Shown here: positions 10,227 to 23,806 of the stretch, piece after piece
How the letters are laid out: every line of letters begins with the position of its first letter
Position numbering within the stretch: the first letter of the stretch is position 1
Source of the DNA: Phialocephala subalpina
Lineage: Eukaryota > Ascomycota > Leotiomycetes > Helotiales > Mollisiaceae
Reading direction: 5' to 3'
NCBI GenBank assembly: GCA_900073065.1
Contig: FJOG01000028.1
Location: 360,215-424,214 of the forward strand
Length of the DNA: 64,000 nucleotides
Made by a program: the position numbers and the translations under genes
The notes under the pieces: model-generated
Told to the model about the DNA's origin: nothing
The model's database searches: none
What the model saw: the letters and a program-made list of their open reading frames with translations, nothing else

Positions 10227-12625
10227 TTTGGTTGGGAGAAAGATCGGGATGTAGGGAAGGTATTATTCGTAGTTTCGGGAAGCCGCAGAGTGCTACAGCT
10301 CGTGGAGAGTTAGGGCTGTCAACACGTTTTTCGCTGGCGGAGGATGAGCCCGTTTGCGTTGACTTAAAGATGCTACAACAGCTTGTATTAGCTTCAACTT
10401 CTCAACGACGATCAAAAAATTCTGCGGCAATAGTCGCCAACTGGCTGTACCAGGTAGAGCAGACACGGGTGTAACTTCCAGCAGACTTGCAATCACCAGG
10501 CACACCGCTGAAGGGGAGATCGGTCAGCAGACAACTCACCTTGCGTAGTCCGCCTTACTCAAGTGCGCAAACAAGAAAAGAAAGAGAGAAATGGCAGACG
10601 ATCAGGTTCTTAAAGAACCCAAAGACCTGGATCTCGGTGTGACGATGCAATACGACTTGTCGAAGGAAAATGTTGAATCCTGCAGAGTACATGCGGATGG
10701 GCTGTCGAGATATGGTTGGACAAAGAGACAGGGAAGGCTGACGGGCGCCTGGTGAATCCTTGTAAAAAGGCCAACGAGGCTGAGAATAAAGTCTGTGCGT
10801 AGAGACAGAAAACACATCGGAATGCCCGAACGGGATATGAAAGTGATGGTCATTTATGTCGTGCAGGGACGGACTTTTTCAGCAAGACTCCCGGTGTGCA
10901 AAATAAGCGACTCAGGCCGGTAAGGTTAATTATCCTTTTCTGGGACTTTGAGTAGGAAAATGGAGTTGAGTTCGACCGTAGTACAATGAGAAGTTCAAGA
11001 GAATGTGCGGCGGATTTTGCCTGAGTTCTCGTTGGTCATACTCCTAGATTATGAAGAATGTACTTGGCTTCGTGGCACTTTGGTGTGTTGCTTTTTCTAA
11101 ACGCTGCGACCCAGACAGACAGACATGCGTGTATCTTCAGCGGAACAGGCATCACAGCTTGAGTCATGCCGAGTAACAACAAGGCTCCATAGCCAGGCAA
11201 CAAAAGTGAGGCTGATGAGTTCCCAGGTTGATATTGTGGAGATTTGCCACTTTTGCCTCATAATGGCCATAGCTCCCGCCCTTCGTTTGTGCCTAACCAT
11301 CCTCCTCTTCCTCTCCTCTTCCTGTTGTATATTCTGGAGGCCCCCAATTCTGGAGGCCCCCAACTTTGCAGTTCTGCTGACATCGTCTCCATGTTTCTTG
11401 CTTTCGGTGTCTGAATTTATCTTCCCTATCCTGTCATCCTTACCCAAGCTTCGGCTGACCGAAGAGCTCTATCCAGCGAGAGAATGTTTGCTCGAAGAAG
11501 CCTTGAAGGCAACGCAACACCACGTCATGGTCAAGGGCCTATCTATGTTCGAAGGCGGTTTCCCGTCGCGTGGAGGCGTCCATATCCAAAAAGATCGCAA
11601 TCTAGGTAACTATCTATTGGTTGCTTGAGGAACGAAGTGGTGAGATGCAAGCGCACCATTCAAGGTTGCGTTAAGGCTGGAAGCGATCACGACTTATGGC
11701 TGTTGGTACCACTGTACTTTGAGATGAAGGATTACGGCAATTTATAGTCCCTTCCTCTCTTCTTCCTGCGACCTGCTCAGACACCAATGCAATGCAGCGG
11801 TATCTGCGCTCTCGTCACTCTCACAAGCCATGTTTTTCACTTGTACCAACGTACCTTCCTGACTCAAACACACCGCAACTCCAAACCATCGATTTTCTCT
11901 CCTCAAAAATCCCCATTTCCTCCGAAAACCGCACCATCACATCCACGATTTCAACATCTCGGACGGTTCATGCACACCATCCCACACCGCCAAGGCACGC
12001 AGTGGACTCGCAGTAGTAGCCACCAGTGGGGGAGCCTTCCAGGCCACTTAGTAACCCCACGAATCTTGCATCTGCACTGGGACGTGGGGCCGGGCTTACT
12101 GTAAAGTGAGTTGTGACAGCGAAGACTACAGTGCGCATACATACATACGAATGGAATTGAAAATGCAAATGCAGCCCCCCCTATATCGGACTTGTGTCTC
12201 CGGTGCCGATGAGAGGAGGATTAATGTATGATATAAAGTGGTTTTACTTGTGATGGAAGGGAGGGAGGTGGATGTTACCAGGTATTTTTTCCGGACATTT
12301 TGAAAGATAACTGGGAAATAGTAGGTTGAGGAGGATTGAGGAAAGACTTAAGTAGGTAGGTTGATGCGATTCTGCAGGGATATTTGGAGGTCTCAAATCA
12401 ATTGGGACATTCGCGCAATGTCAAAGAACGATGGTCCGGTCGGACATCCAACCTCGCGTTAATGCTGGGTATGGCAAACAAAATTCAGAGTAGAGATTAG
12501 AATCTTAGGGGTTTGTTTTGATACAAAATCGAAATCTACATCTACGCGCTAAGACGCAGGCCTCGATATGGGCAACCAATTCTCCCCCACCAGATCCAGA
12601 ACACCCCCAACCGTATGCTTGTGAT
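10227..12625. other. Intergenic, 2.4 kb, no supported gene
   Basis: Contains the AAA ATPase promoter (10227 upward) and the 3' flank of malate dehydrogenase. The longest open frame (11125-11628 plus) has no domain, no conserved splice context and biased composition. A perfect 16-bp tandem duplication sits at 11331-11362, beside a CT tract (about 11300-11323). No tRNA-like fold noticed. Confidence 0.5.
11331..11362. repeat. Perfect 2 x 16-bp tandem duplication
   Basis: ATTCTGGAGGCCCCCA occurs twice back to back (11331-11346 and 11347-11362), just after a pyrimidine tract. Probably replication slippage. Confidence 0.9.
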
Positions 12626-13899
12626 TTACTTTCCTGGGTTTTGGGCAACGAAGGCAACTCCCTTTTCGATGTTCTGCAAGCAAAATATTAGTCTACATAA
12701 AAGAGGAGGCTTCAGATGTTACATACCTTCTTCAAGTCCCCCAAGCAAGCATCCAAGAGGGTCTGCTCCTCTGCGGTAATCTTTCCAACATCATGGATCT
12801 TCTCAACACCGTTGGGGCCGAGCTCGACCCTGCTGGCGAAGAAATCGATACCTTGGTCCTTGTACAGTGGGCTGTCAACGAAAGTTGGCTCAATGACACC
12901 CTTCTCGCCTTGTGCAGCCTTCAACAAGCTTTCGGCGAAACGAGCACCAGCCATAGCCATGGAGAGAGTAGCAGATCCAGCACCATCCTTAGCCTTGACG
13001 ACCTCGTCACCGCCGAATTGGACACGGTTCAGGAGGTCAGCATTACCGACGAGATCTGGATGCGAGGATTGCGAGAAGAGTGGAACGATGGTCACACCGG
13101 AGTGACCTCCAACAACAGTGATGTTCTCATCTCTTGGGTCGGTGTTCTTGATCTCAGAGACGAATCGGGAAGCACGAACGACGTCGAGGGTGGTGACACC
13201 GAAGAGACGCTTGGGATTGTAGACTCCCTTTGCCTTCAGGATCTCAGCGACGATTGGGACCGTGCTGTTGACTGGGTTCGAGATGACAAGAATGTTGGCA
13301 TCTGGGGCAGACTCGGCAACGGCCTTTGCAAGGTCACGGACAATGGAAGCATTGGTGTTGAAGAGATCGTCACGAGTCATTCCTGGCTTGCGGGGAACAC
13401 CAGCTGGGATGAGAACGATTTCTGCACCCTTGAGAGCAGCTGCGAGTCCACTGGGTGTTGGGTCGTATCCGGTAACCTTGCTCTTGGTGTTGATGTGGCT
13501 GACATCGGCAGCGACACCTGCATCAAGTCAATGAATGTTTCCTCCATGTATAACGTCCTACCCACCTGGTGCCAATCGGATATCATAGAGGGCGAGGTCT
13601 GTAACGCGAGGGTTGAGCTTGCAGAGGAGGGACAATGGCTGTCGGCGGTTAGTAAAGCTTCTTTATCAACGCAGCTCTTCATCATACCTGTCCAATTCCA
13701 CCTGCAGCACCGAGAATGGTAACCTTTGACAACTAGAATGCGCGGAATGTCAGCGACTGCCAATTGAGCTGTTCCTGAAGCAAAACCACCTTGCTGGAGA
13801 TAGCTCGGAAGATGTTGGGATCGGTCTTACGTCTCTCGCAGAGGCTGAGAAGGCTCTGGTCTGGGCAATGCCCGCGAATGTTCTGCGTGCGGCAAACAT
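12626..13899 (-). CDS. MDH1: Malate dehydrogenase, mitochondrial
   Basis: Oxidises malate to oxaloacetate with NAD+ in the TCA cycle. Five exons: 13831-13899, 13688-13732, 13566-13638, 12727-13517 and 12626-12673. All four introns (48-98 bp) start GT and end AG, and the joined frame closes at 341 residues, normal for the family. Residues 1-23 form an Arg/Ala/Ser-rich mitochondrial presequence ([17 protein letters not shown]). Then come the NAD-binding [15 protein letters not shown], the substrate-loop arginines in [24 protein letters not shown], and the catalytic-His motif [11 protein letters not shown]. Exon 1 encodes almost exactly the targeting peptide. Start chosen as the ATG giving the presequence; an upstream in-frame ATG at 14043 would bury it. 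Confidence 0.95.
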
Positions 13900-14762
13900 G
13901 ATGTGAGATGCGATATGAAAAGAAAGAGGAGAGATGTAGAATTGGGTATGGAGAGGTCGGACGGATGGCTTTTGGAGAAGAGGAGCTGAGAGATTTTTGA
14001 GCCAGACGGACATGGAACCTGTCGCTAGAACAAAGTGGGTCAAGCCTCACTCCGAACACTAGAGCATTTTTGGACTAGATTGTTTACATAATGGTAGACT
14101 TCGACTTGTCGACTTCTTTCTGTACATATTATCGAATCTCTGTCTCTTGCAAGTCACTGTTGTTGCAGAATGCTCTTCAGCTTTGGAGTACCTCAAAAAG
14201 TATTTCCCAAAATGTTTGAGCAAGATGCAAAGCTAGCAAAAGCTTTGGTGCTGTGCCTCGGCTTGCTCGGAGTCCTTAACTACCCGTTAATTCCTGTGAT
14301 GGAATGACTACGAAGTACTAAGAAATGCATCATGAGTTTTGTTGGCGATTTTGATCTTGACTATTCAGCGTGTGGTTTTTCTTAATTGTTACTTTTTCGT
14401 ATTCTTCCAATTAATGCTTCTGTTATTCTTGCTTTCTAGTCACGTCAAGTATAACAGTCCTTACCACCCTCAAGGAAATGTAAAGTCAATCAGTAATGTC
14501 CCCAAAAACATATAACATAGAATATTGAAACAGCGGAATAAGTCAGCTTTCAAGTGATTATGGTATGTGTTTTGAGAGAGAAAAAGAGTGCTTCAAACAT
14601 CTCGAAATCGATCTCTTACCCGCACCAATCACGTGGGACTTCCAGAGGATCAGCATCTTTTCTATGCTGGTTGATGCTTTCTCAGAGAAATTCTTCTATC
14701 ATACCAGATTGAACCGTATATGTTCTGGTACGCAGAGCCTGTGTGTCCCTGGAGCGATGTAA
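13900..14762. other. Upstream region of malate dehydrogenase, no gene seen
   Basis: Promoter-side flank of MDH1. Short open frames on both strands show no family features. AT-rich around 14290-14560. Confidence 0.5.
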
Positions 14763-15803
14763 TTAATGCCTCGTGTATTCCTGGACATCCAAGCTTCTAT
14801 CCTGTGTTCCGCCGTTTGTTCCAACGACAAATCCAAGTGAATCCTCTTCCAAGTCACACCTTCTCTTGATAACTTCAGTCGCTTCATGCAATACAACCGC
14901 CCTTCTCTCCCTTGCCATTCTCTCCCTCGCCGTTCTCCACTTCTCCGATATCTTCCCAAGCCTCCTCGCTATCTGCTCCTTGATCATTTTCGCCATCTGC
15001 TCTTGAGTCTGATTGAGAGTCGTCCGTTCTAGATAGTTAAGCAGCATGACTTTGTGGGGCTGAAGGAGTTATTGGAGGTGCTAGAGTCGTGGCAGCCGTG
15101 GGAGCCTGCTGTGCTGGTTGAGTTGGCTGTACTTGAGCGCGTGGCCGACCAACACCAAAGAATCCCCCGGGACCGCGAGAGCAACCTCACCAACCTCTTC
15201 TTCGTCTCAATCCTAGCTCCACTCCTCACCTTCCCATATTCCAACACCTTAGCCACAATACTAACCAAACCATCCAGAGTGTCATTCCTACCCTGTGTAG
15301 CCCCAATCTCTTCATACATCATCATTGCCTGAGCCGCAGGATGCTTCGCATCACCTTGGTCATACTCGATTTCTGCACCAAGTAGACACAGTGCTCCAGC
15401 TTGATGAAGCTTCCAGACATTGCCCTGTGTTGCTTCCAGCATGATGCCTTCACAGATGAACCGACAATCATCATCTTTGTCCTCTAGGAGCAGACTCTAG
15501 GCTTTCTTGAGCCAGGACTGGAAATCACCTGGTTGGAATTGGGGAAAGCATATGGCAACACCATTTCCCAATATGGCATTCGTGGGGAGTCGGAGCCATG
15601 GTAGATCCTGAATGTCGTAGACCGGGAATGCGTGAGGGAGGTTGTTCGCCATCTTTAGAAGGCGTTCGACGCTGGAATTGTGAGGAGAAACGGGATAGAA
15701 GACCTCTCTTATGGCAAGCCGTGAGCATATAAGTTCTTTCTACTGAAAGAAAACTTACATTCTCAAGAATGCCTTCCTCCATTTCCCAGATTTCCAACTT
15801 CAA
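14763..15803 (-). pseudogene. Hypothetical gene, unresolved structure or pseudogene
   Basis: A coding-like minus frame runs from about 15710 down to 15029, containing MANNLPHAFPVYDIQDLPWL (ATG at 15652) and later IMLEATQGNVWKLHQAGALC. It is broken by one TAG at 15497-15499. A 45-nt GTGATT..CTAG segment spanning the TAG could be a frame-preserving mini-intron, so loss of function is not proven. A candidate first exon starts at 15803 (MKLEIWEMEEG) with a GTAAGT donor. Near 15180-15060 the frame becomes ambiguous: one alternative frame is Pro/Gln/Ala-rich like a linker, and another (15047-14763) encodes a helical, coiled-coil-like tail (QMAKMIKEQIARRLGKISEK). I do not recognise a family. Confidence 0.35.
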
Positions 15804-16876
15804 AGACCGATCATGCCTTGGACTTTGAAAGGACCTAACCTTTGTGTCGGAACATCACTTCGCATGCTTTCTAGCAATACTTTCAATCCCTGCAAACATT
15901 GCATACTGCCACAGGATCTTTCATAAGCCCCTGAGCTCTCCTTCACCAGCACTAAGCTTGTATGAAGACGTTAATGCATGCAAAGTTGTTTGCCCTTTCA
16001 GTCTATTTCACTGCATCAAAAGGAACATTAGAGGTCCTTGGGCTGGAGGTACATGAAACACACGAAGCAAAATCTGTAGGTTCCCAAATCAGTGTAACTT
16101 TCGTAATGTCCCTCACAAACAAAGACATTCTTCTCCTCTCCTTCCCCTCATCGGCCGCATCTCGGAACCCTGCAGTGACTTCCATACCTCCGTGATAGAT
16201 TTAAATGAGCAAAAGGTTGTCCTCCCAAACACGGTGATGGTGAGTGACTCCTCGCCATTGCAGTGACGTCTCTCTTTTGTGTCTTTTTTACACCTTTTGT
16301 TTGGTACTAAGGGGTGGGGTTGAGTTGCTCGCTCCGATGAGACGCCGATAAATGGGAATAGAAATGGGATGTTTGGGTGAGTTTTGGATACTCATAGCAC
16401 TTTTAATGTCTGTAAACAAAAGGGAAGTTTGGGCCTTCCAGAATGTCCCAGCCTCGCCTGGACTTTCTTACCTCTTTGTCCTCCTCGATTGTCCCATCAT
16501 GGCTGGGATATTAGAATTGCCGAGCTCAAAGTTCCAACTCCAGCAATCGAGACACCACTCGGTGATAGCTCATAACAAGTTACAAGCACACCCAAATGTC
16601 ATAAGATATGCAATTCGAAGAGTCTATTGATCTATCTTCTAGCCTGCGAAGAACCAAACCATCGTGTTTCGTCCCTCAGCATCAACTTATCAAGAAAGAA
16701 AACAAACGCAGATAACTCCATGAACCAGTGCCAGGCCAAATGCATTGCTCGCATCTCAAACCCAGGCCACCAACGCAACACAACCAACGGACATTTTGTT
16801 TTGGAAGGAATTTTGCGTCCATGCTGCCACAATCTATAGTCCACCCCAACAACCCAATTTATACCTGAAGACTCGT
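15804..16876. other. Intergenic, no supported gene
   Basis: 3' flank of elongation factor 3. Several 60-90-codon open frames on the plus strand, none with features. Confidence 0.45.
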
Positions 16877-19800
16877 TCAATCATCCTCATCTGAGAAGAC
16901 CTCCTCACCACGCTTTCGGCGGGCCATGCGGTCCTTCTTCTTCTTTCGGAGCTCGGCGGAGGTGAGCTTCTTGGCCTTCTTGGTGGAGACGATTTTGTTG
17001 CCCATGGCGTCGAATTTCTGTTTATTAGAGTTAGATATGTTTTTTATATGGCAAAAATAGATCAAAAGTGCTTACCTCTTCCTCATCATCAGCATCACCC
17101 TTTAGTCTGGGACCAGAACCTTGTCCTTGGACCCAATTATGCCCTGATGGTGTCATCTTTCCGTCCATGACAGCCCAAACTTCCTCAGTCAAATCCTTGG
17201 TGAACTCAGAAGAGTGAGTGATGATGATAACACCACCCTCGAATGACTTGATGGCCTTGGACAAAGCACCAAGAGAATCGCGATCCAAGTAGTTGGTAGG
17301 CTCGTCAAGAACGATCAAGTGAGGACGTTGCCACGAGCAAGCAGCCAAGACGACCTTGACACGCTGACCACCAGAAAGACCTAACATACGCGAGTGAGAA
17401 ACCAACTCAGCATCGAGACCGAAGTTGGCGCAGTGAGCCTCAATTTCCTTTCGGACCAGAGGTCTGAATTGACCGCTGGCAAGAGCCTCCTTCTGATCAA
17501 CCTCAGCAACCATCTTTTGATGCGAAACCAAGATTTCAGAACGGGGAATCCAGGCGTTATCAGCAGTCATCATGGGAACCCATCTCTCGTTCTTCATGCC
17601 AACGTTCTCTCCGAGAGCGAACGAACACTCGTACTCGTAGGAGTTCTTGAACTTTCTTCTCGAGTGGATGCCAATGACACGTCTCTGGGAACCCTCAATC
17701 TTGTAAATCTTGTCCATAGCCTTCTCATCCTCGTCTGTGACGATCTTGTTGGCACGATCCATGGTCTCACGATCTTCACCAGTCTGGAAACGCCATTGGA
17801 TGTACTCTGAAGGAGTCTTCTCCAAGTGGTGATCGATGTGGGCGAAAGCGTGTTGCTTGATGTAGGCGATACGAATATTCTCGTGGGTGTAGACGTCTCC
17901 GGTGGTTGGGATCAATTCACCAGTGAGGACGTTGATGAGAGTAGACTTGCCAGCACCGTTGGGACCAATGACGGCAATACGGGAACCGAGCGAGCACTGG
18001 AAGGTGATGTCGGAAATTTGGGGCTTTGGTGTACCAGGGTATTGGAAGGTCATCTTGTTGACACGAATGATGGCCTTGGCCTTGGTCTTCACACCCTCAA
18101 GGAAACCAGGCTCAGGGAACTTGAACTCGATCTCGGAAGCACCAAGCTCGAAGTACGACTTCGCAGATGGGCACTTTCGGACGAACTCCTTCAAGTTACC
18201 ACGGTAACGCTTGAGCTTGAAGCGCTCGTAGTTGATGATGTTTTGGCAAACGTTGTTCAAGAAGCCGGTGTCGTGAGAAACGATGATGGAGGTACATGGG
18301 GAGGCCATAAGGTAGTCCTCGAGCCACTTGACGTTCTTGACGTCCAAATGGTTGGTAGGCTCATCGAGGAGGAGAATATCGGGGTCTTCGAAAACGGCAC
18401 GGGCAAGAGCCAACTTCATCTTCCATCCACCGGACAGAGCAGTGATGGCACCACTGGTCATGTCTGGGGTGAAACCGAATTCGCCCAATTGCTTCTCAAC
18501 ATCAGCTTGGGAAGTCTTGATTCCGACCTCCTCGAGCTTCTTCATGGTCCAGTTGATGGTGGTGAGCTCAGTATCAGCAGAGTCGAGATCGTGCTCAACG
18601 AAAACCGTCTTGACTTCGCTCTTCTTGGGGAAACCCTCGACTTGCTCGTTGTTGATGGCGCGCATGAGAGTGGACTTTCCGGAACCGTTGGGACCGCAGA
18701 GACCATATCGCTGACCACGCTTCAGGCGGAGATGGGTTTGGTTGAGCAGAATCTTAGCACCATAGGCCAAGTTGAATGTGCAGTTGCAAAGATCCTCGCC
18801 CTCCTCATCATCAGCTTCCTCGGCATCCTCAGCCTCAGCACCTGGTGAAGCGCGCTTTCGGAGGTTGTCTGCGATACCTTGGGCATCAGCCTCGCCAATG
18901 ATGGCGGTGATATATGGCTTCAAGTTTTGTGTCCAGCTAACAGAGTCTGCGTCCTTTTCGTCGATGAGTTGTCCGGCGACGGCCGAGATGTAAGAAAGGA
19001 CGGGCTCGAACTTGAGAGCGGCCTTGTGCTTGCTGCCAAGGATATCCTTCAAGATGGGGAGAACAGTGGCGACATCACCAGCATGGTTGACCTCGGGAAT
19101 CTTGCCATCTTTGACATCACCAACACGGACGAGAGTATCCAAGGCTTGCTTAGTCTTCTCACGGGCCTCGGGATCAGCCAAGTTCTCGTAGTTCTTGGTC
19201 AGACCAGGCATGAGCTTTGGTAAGAAACCGGCAACAATTTGGGGGTCCTCGACAAGCTTGCACATGTTGTCGACGATAACAGCGGACTTTCGCTTGATGG
19301 CGGTCTCACGCTCAGAAAGACCACGATCCAAAAGAGGGACCATGATAGCCAAAGTTGGCTCGTGGACGTCGGTAACGAAAGTGGTGGCACCGAGCAAGTG
19401 AACAGTCTCGGGGACGTTCTCTGGCTTGGCGATACACTTGATCAGCTCGGGAATGAATCGCTCAATATCCTTGTTAACGATCAGACCGCAAAGCTTCTCC
19501 ATTGTCCCGTATGCACGCTTCTTGACTTCAGGCTTTGTGTCCCACATTGATTCGGAAACGACTGGAATAAGATCTGGTACGCGAATGGCGAGTTGTGTGG
19601 GGGCAGAGACTGCGAGCGCCTCGATGCAGTCGAGACCGCAGATCTTCTCTTGCCATTTTTGTGCGGTGAGAACGGAGTTGATGATGGGTGGGAGGACGAC
19701 CTTGACGGCGTTGGCGCTGACAGCCTTGACGATGCTAAGAGCAGCGGCTTGGGCGGCGTTCTTGACTGGGACTTGCTTGTCACCAACGGCTGAAAGAACC

Positions 19801-20298
19801 GATGAGAGAAGAACGATCAGGTATGGCTCGACGGAGGCAGAGGTATCGCTGTGCTCAGCAATGGCCTGGATGGCGTTTAGAGCGCGTTCTCGGACGTTGG
19901 CATCCTTCTTGTTGGCGAGTTGCTTTTGGAGGGATTCGACGGTCCTGCAGATTTCGTGGTCAGCACAATAATATTTTCTGAAAATTGCGACCCGTGTGCT
20001 CGCCAACAAGATGAGGGGCTCGATATGAACAAAATTTGTGCAAACACAAACCCCGCCTTGAGATTGCGGCTCTGAATCCGCGATAATGAAATGCGTATAC
20101 TTACTTCGTGGGAGCATCGTTCTCCTCGATGGGCGAATTGATGAACACAGCCAGGTTGTGGGTGGCAGCGTTGATCTCGTCTTGGGCCTTGGAGACAGAC
20201 AGCTTAGCCATCAGCTCATCAAGAACCTTGACGCTATTCTTATTCTCCTTGGTAGACATGCTGGCGGTTGCTGAAGAAGAATCTGTAACAGCGGGCAT
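16877..20298 (-). CDS. TEF3: Translation elongation factor 3 (ABC-F-like ATPase)
   Basis: Fungal ribosome-associated ATPase that promotes E-site tRNA release during elongation. Exons 20105-20298, 17076-19944 and 16877-17017, introns 160 bp and 58 bp, giving 1067 residues (family about 1045). Order: N-terminal HEAT repeats (about 30-420, including [20 protein letters not shown]), then ABC1 with GPNGSGKST near 481, [16 protein letters not shown] and [14 protein letters not shown]2 follows with GPNGAGKST near 722, interrupted by a chromodomain-like insert ([17 protein letters not shown]), then [14 protein letters not shown] and [11 protein letters not shown]. The Lys-rich tail, encoded by the last exon, is typical of ribosome anchoring. 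A second in-frame ATG (MSTKENKNS) 13 codons downstream is closer to the usual start. Highly codon-biased, as expected for an abundant protein. Confidence 0.97.
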
Positions 20299-23200
20299 TC
20301 TGAGGGAGAAGAAAGAAGGTGGGATTTTTGTGCGGCGAGCTTATCGCTCAAAGATTTTTAAGGCGCTAGTGCGATGGCACGGATTATCGGTGAGCCGAAT
20401 GCGATCCAAGTCGGCTTCTGCTCCTCGATACTCTTCTGAATCTGCGAATAGTCTATTCAAGAAGAAGGAAAGGGAAAGAGTGGAGAGGGTGGTATATTGT
20501 AAGAAGGAAGAAGAGGCTGGGAGCGCAGAGGATTATTTATTTCAAAAGTGCAAGAACTTTTTTGCAGGGGTACGCTAGCGGCGTTAGGGTCGTCCAAGAG
20601 ACCTCAACCGAGCAGTCCAAATCTCAAACACTGAATTCATGCTTTTGCCACTCTATTGCAAAAACTAGCAATTGTCTGTCAGGTAAGAGTCCATAACTAC
20701 GTATCCTATGTTTTGCTTGAAGAAAGAATTTATCTCTATTTTTCCATGTATTTTCTTTCGAATATCTTCATCTCGACATACATCCATAACGATATCCTCA
20801 GCTTCACTCCGCCACCTAAATATAAAATAAGCACTGCATCTTGACACAGCTTCGCCACCAGCGTGGACCTTAATTACAGCCAATAGAGGAAACTCATATC
20901 GCAACCAGAAGAGCGTCCAAATTATCCCCATAATCCCCGGACATCTCTCCTAAGCACTGTACTCCAACACTTTCCAAGAAATGAAAGCCTGGCGTCGGAA
21001 AAGCTGTATTGCAACTTTGGTCCTGTCTGAGTTAGAACACCGTTCATTTGGAGCCTTACCCGACACGTCTCGGGGAAGCATGGACTGCCGGCTTCTGGTT
21101 TCCCGACAGTTGCCTCCTCACTGACTCGGTAAGCTGGGAAGGGTCTCCTTCCTGACGAAAGTCAAAGCAAAGATGTCGAGAGCAACCTCTTAACAATTAT
21201 CTTCAAGATTATCAAAATCTCAGCCATGGAAACCTCGGCCCTGCATTCTAGATTTCGATACGGATATGCGAGCGATATCTGGCCCCTCCAATGCACAGCA
21301 TCCACACCAATCATTCACCACCCTTCCAGCACGATTCTATTTCCGTTTACCGCCAAATCGTCAGCTTCAATTCACCCTCACCGCCTTCCCTTCAACTCTC
21401 CTTCTCCCTTTCATCATGTGTATTTCAGCAAGATAATTTTGAAGGTGAAGGATTTGATACCCCACCTTTTCTCCACAAATGCGATTACGATCTCTGATTC
21501 TGATAAGTTATCGCGAAGTGGGTCTTCTTCTCGATTTGGCGACCCCTCCATTAGCGAGGAGGGGAGGACGATGGCATCAATGTTCGAAGTCTTCATGGCA
21601 CAAAGTTGTTGCAGATTGTCAAATACTTCTCTGGTTCAAGACTCAACATTTATATGTGCTTGATAAGATGATTTTGCTAGCGCAACGTTCCACTTTTAGA
21701 TCAGTTCAAACTCTGCAAGTCAATCCAACTACTTTCACATCTCTCAATGCTTCATCCCTTTCAAGAGAAAGGACAGTGAGAAGTGCATATGCTCACAAAT
21801 TGGCCGAGCTCTTCATTAGTCACTGGTAACCCCTACATTCTAGAGATGCAGGTTCAGGTTCAGCGTCTTTGAAAGGTACTTGTAACTCTTCCTCGCGGTC
21901 AAGCGCCCTAACTTCAGCCTTACCTGGACTAGACATTTGGTACGTTTCAATATATCATCTACACGGTGCAAGTACTCAACCTTGCTTCCAAGAACTTAAA
22001 ATCGGGAATGGTATCATGGAGGACCTTGATGAAAAGGAGCATGGAGACATTCACGTGGCCACAGTCACGTGGACCTCAAAAGTGAACAGTACCTCATGAA
22101 TGGCTGCAAATTTTTAAAGGAGAGAACAAGAAAGATGATTCAGTTAAAAGTTGATGCTGAAAAGCAATTGTGTTGTGAATGGAATATGAGAAGGATCTCA
22201 GCTTTAATCTCGTGCTCAATCGTGTCGACAAGCATATCGGAGCAGGAGACTCGGCGGAGACGATTTATCATGATTTCTGGATGACGTCCTGGATCTATCT
22301 CATCTCTTTCTATCTCCAGAACACAGCAATTAATCACTGCAAACGCGTCCTGTCTCGCTCTCGTCGTTGGCGATGACCGAGATGAGCAAGAATGTCCGCC
22401 GCGCCACCTGGCCTTTGGCTGTTGACCCAGCTGTCATGTACCATCTGGCTTGACCGTTTCTCAGATTTTCTCCCTATATCCATGCCCTCCCAGATCTCTG
22501 ATACTTAATTAGCTAAATTGAATGGCAGTCCGAGCCGGAAAATAATAAGGTTCCCAATGCCCCCAAAGCTTAGCATTCATTCCCAGCCTTGGCAAAGCAC
22601 GGCATGAAACGCGTAACACCATCCATCCCTCATCCTTTCTTCATCTCTCCTTCCTCCTCATCACATCTCTCATCCAAGAATACATTTTCTTTTCAGCCCT
22701 CATTTACACCCAAAAAGCAAAGTACCGTCTGCTTAAGTGTCTCATGTGGCCAATTTTGTTCGTTTTCCACTGAGATGTCACTGTGCGACGCGAATTGGAG
22801 CCCTGAAGCCACACGCCTCATTCACGACGGCGATGGCCCCAATGGGCCAAAGTTGAGGAAATTTTCACGTTTTGAACTACCAGCGTGTTGGACTTTGGGT
22901 GGATAGGGAGGATAATGATTGTTTTTTGCGGGGGTCGGCGTTGCTTAATTCGCGTTTCTTCTCCCTGTGCCGTACCTGCATTTCTGTTTCCTGAGCTAAA
23001 CAAGGTTCTTAAATCGAGTTCAGGCATTATTCTTCGCATGGCGATATCTCCGTCTCCATTGAATGTCTTCACAGGGTGTAAGGGGGCCAAGTGCATCTCT
23101 AGGCCACCCCGTGGGCAACATCTATGATCCCTCAGCTTCCGGTGAGGGATTTGAGACAACAAAGCTTCTCATGTCTCTCCTTTCAACATTGTTACCTCTA

Positions 23201-23806
23201 AAAAGTCCATGGCGCTTGGAATTGGTTCAATGGGGCTTCGATATTTTGGAGACATTTTTATTGTACCTGCAGTAGGGCCTGAGTACGCTCTGAATCAATG
23301 GTACTTCATCAGAATCAACAATGATGACAGAAAACCATCTCTGCAGAATGCACAGATACTTGGCGTCATGGACTCATATTCGCGGGAGCAAGCGATCACG
23401 CCTGTAGATTTCATGTGTCTCCTTCGCGTGTTCTACTCGTACGTGCCCATCGTATTCTTTGCGCGGAAGACTGAGCAATTTAGAGTTCGAGAGAAGTAAG
23501 CAGTTTATTCTCCTTCCGTTGTCTCTAGCAAAGTCAATATTTCTTTTGCGCCACAACGCCTACCAATCTCGGTAGGACCTTGAAGCTGCATTGCTTCGTC
23601 TTGGTTGGAGTGAGAGCTGTGGCTATGGATTCCTGCTTCAGGGACGTGCATCTCCTTGAAAAAGTGGGCAGACGTCTTCCCTTTAATACTAATTATCCTG
23701 CTGGTTTTGCCAAGTCTTTCTCGATCACCTTCATTCTTTACGGTCTCTTTTCATGGTAGTTTTGCCACTGTCTTTCTTTAAACTTCAGTCATTCTTTTAA
23801 TCAATT
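20299..23806. other. Intergenic, 3.5 kb, no supported gene
   Basis: Holds the EF3 promoter side (pyrimidine/purine-rich, 20299-20580) and the upstream region of the WSC gene. Open frames such as 21226-21663 and 23209-23499 (plus) lack domains, convincing splice signals or signal peptides. No repeat or RNA gene recognised. Confidence 0.45.

Noticed and set aside
11125..11628. 167-codon plus frame with a hydrophobic stretch
   Set aside because: Looks membrane-like, but lies in CT-rich intergenic DNA, contains the 16-bp slippage repeat and lacks any family motif.
12793..13722. 309-codon plus-strand open frame
   Set aside because: Antisense to malate dehydrogenase and its introns; the minus-strand gene is certain.
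17826..18848. 340-codon open frame on the plus strand
   Set aside because: Antisense to the second exon of elongation factor 3, whose strong codon bias keeps the opposite strand open. The frame has no domain of its own.
21226..21663. 145-codon plus frame
   Set aside because: No domain, no splice support and low-complexity His/Ser/Pro content; treated as chance.
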